A stretch of 38,802 nt of DNA from JAOAFZ01 sp964407325 (lineage in GTDB: Bacteria > Patescibacteriota > Microgenomatia > UBA1406 > GWC2-37-13), in contig CAYOVA010000012.1 in the NCBI GenBank assembly GCA_964407325.1, positions 1 through 38,802 of the forward strand. The letters are read 5' to 3'. A program made the translations under genes and the position numbers. Shown here piece by piece: positions 38,767 to 38,802 of the stretch. The notes beneath the pieces were generated by a model. It made no database searches. It was not told the DNA's origin and saw only the letters and a program-made list of their open reading frames with translations. How positions within the stretch are numbered: the first letter of the stretch is position 1; the number at the start of each line of letters is the position of its first letter.

Positions 38767-38802
38767 ATGAATAAAACCGTACTGCTTACTGGTGCCGGAG
38801 GT
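38767..38802 (+). CDS. N-terminus of a Rossmann-fold enzyme, probably NAD-dependent epimerase/dehydratase (partial)
   Basis: Only 12 codons lie inside the window: MNKTVLLTGAGG. The strand followed by T-G-A-G-G is the beginning of an extended-SDR NAD(P)-binding motif (TGxxGxxG), as in sugar-nucleotide epimerases and dehydratases. Its place behind a lipid-linked glycosyltransferase fits sugar-nucleotide supply. The family call is tentative because the gene is cut by the window edge. Confidence 0.55.
   Translation, partial: MNKTVLLTGAGG

Noticed and set aside
1..38802. Alternative genetic code with UGA read as glycine, as in Gracilibacteria
   Set aside because: TGA ends tatC, xseB and the GT2 gene at the expected protein lengths, and conserved proteins have no internal TGA.
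1..38802. CRISPR array, insertion sequence or prophage
   Set aside because: No regularly spaced direct repeats, transposase, or phage structural genes were seen. The only recombinase is Xer-like without mobile neighbours.

Overview
This window looks like a chromosomal segment of a Candidate Phyla Radiation (Patescibacteria) bacterium, most probably a Microgenomates-type lineage. That assignment is an inference from gene content and style: compact monocistronic genes, many short single-span envelope proteins with Pro/Thr/Ser-rich linkers, a minimal TatA-TatC pair, LytR-CpsA-Psr, cyclophilin, DedA, rhomboid, a short alpha-glucan phosphorylase, a DUF2079 membrane protein and many unrecognised proteins. 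UGA is used as a normal stop (tatC, xseB and the GT2 gene all end in TGA), so code 11 applies and Gracilibacteria/Absconditabacteria are unlikely. There are no rRNA genes, CRISPR arrays or insertion sequences. No gene-free stretch exceeds 300 bases; the longest (about 200 bases, near 16732-16945 and 29240-29445) hold promoters and one structured leader.

Layout. 1-4500: end of an unknown gene, a DUF218 protein, a GC-rich insert, the exonuclease VII operon (xseA-xseB, minus strand) and two secreted/membrane proteins. 4600-6750: a 704-residue unknown protein. 6770-10720: DedA, a fibronectin-III surface protein divergent from a small twin-arginine-like protein, tatA-tatC, and obg. 10690-18700: a secreted M4 thermolysin-like protease, two ABC exporter half-transporters bracketing an unknown coiled-coil protein and a SurA-N-like protein. 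18700-23500: a polytopic membrane protein and glucan phosphorylase interspersed with GC-rich inserts. 23500-29240: a PNPOx-like flavoprotein, GNAT, two tandem paralogous envelope proteins, tRNA-Ser, LCP and cyclophilin. 29300-31020: a GC-rich antiporter insert. 31100-38802: rhomboid, tRNA-Leu, a two-gene envelope operon, a Xer-type recombinase, and a surface-glycan group (DUF2079, GT2 and the start of a Rossmann-fold enzyme).

The most striking global pattern is that the window holds two classes of gene. The AT-rich resident genes mostly have a sigma70-like -10 hexamer ending about 5-9 bases before the start codon and no Shine-Dalgarno sequence, so their mRNAs should be leaderless or nearly so; where they converge they abut or overlap without terminators. 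Scattered among them are GC-rich genes (1021-1401, 18758-18916, 20202-20555, 22565-23390, 29446-30933). Each has a real 5' leader, most have a clear Shine-Dalgarno sequence, and each is followed by inverted repeats, strongest and most GC-rich at four of the five. They look like self-contained acquired expression cassettes.

A second notable feature is an exonuclease VII small subunit that ends in a near-perfect copy of the SSB C-terminal tip (DDDDLPF). Functionally the window is dominated by the cell envelope: secretion (Tat, ABC exporters), surface proteolysis (M4, rhomboid), foldases (cyclophilin, SurA-like) and surface polymer attachment and synthesis (LCP, GT2, DUF2079).
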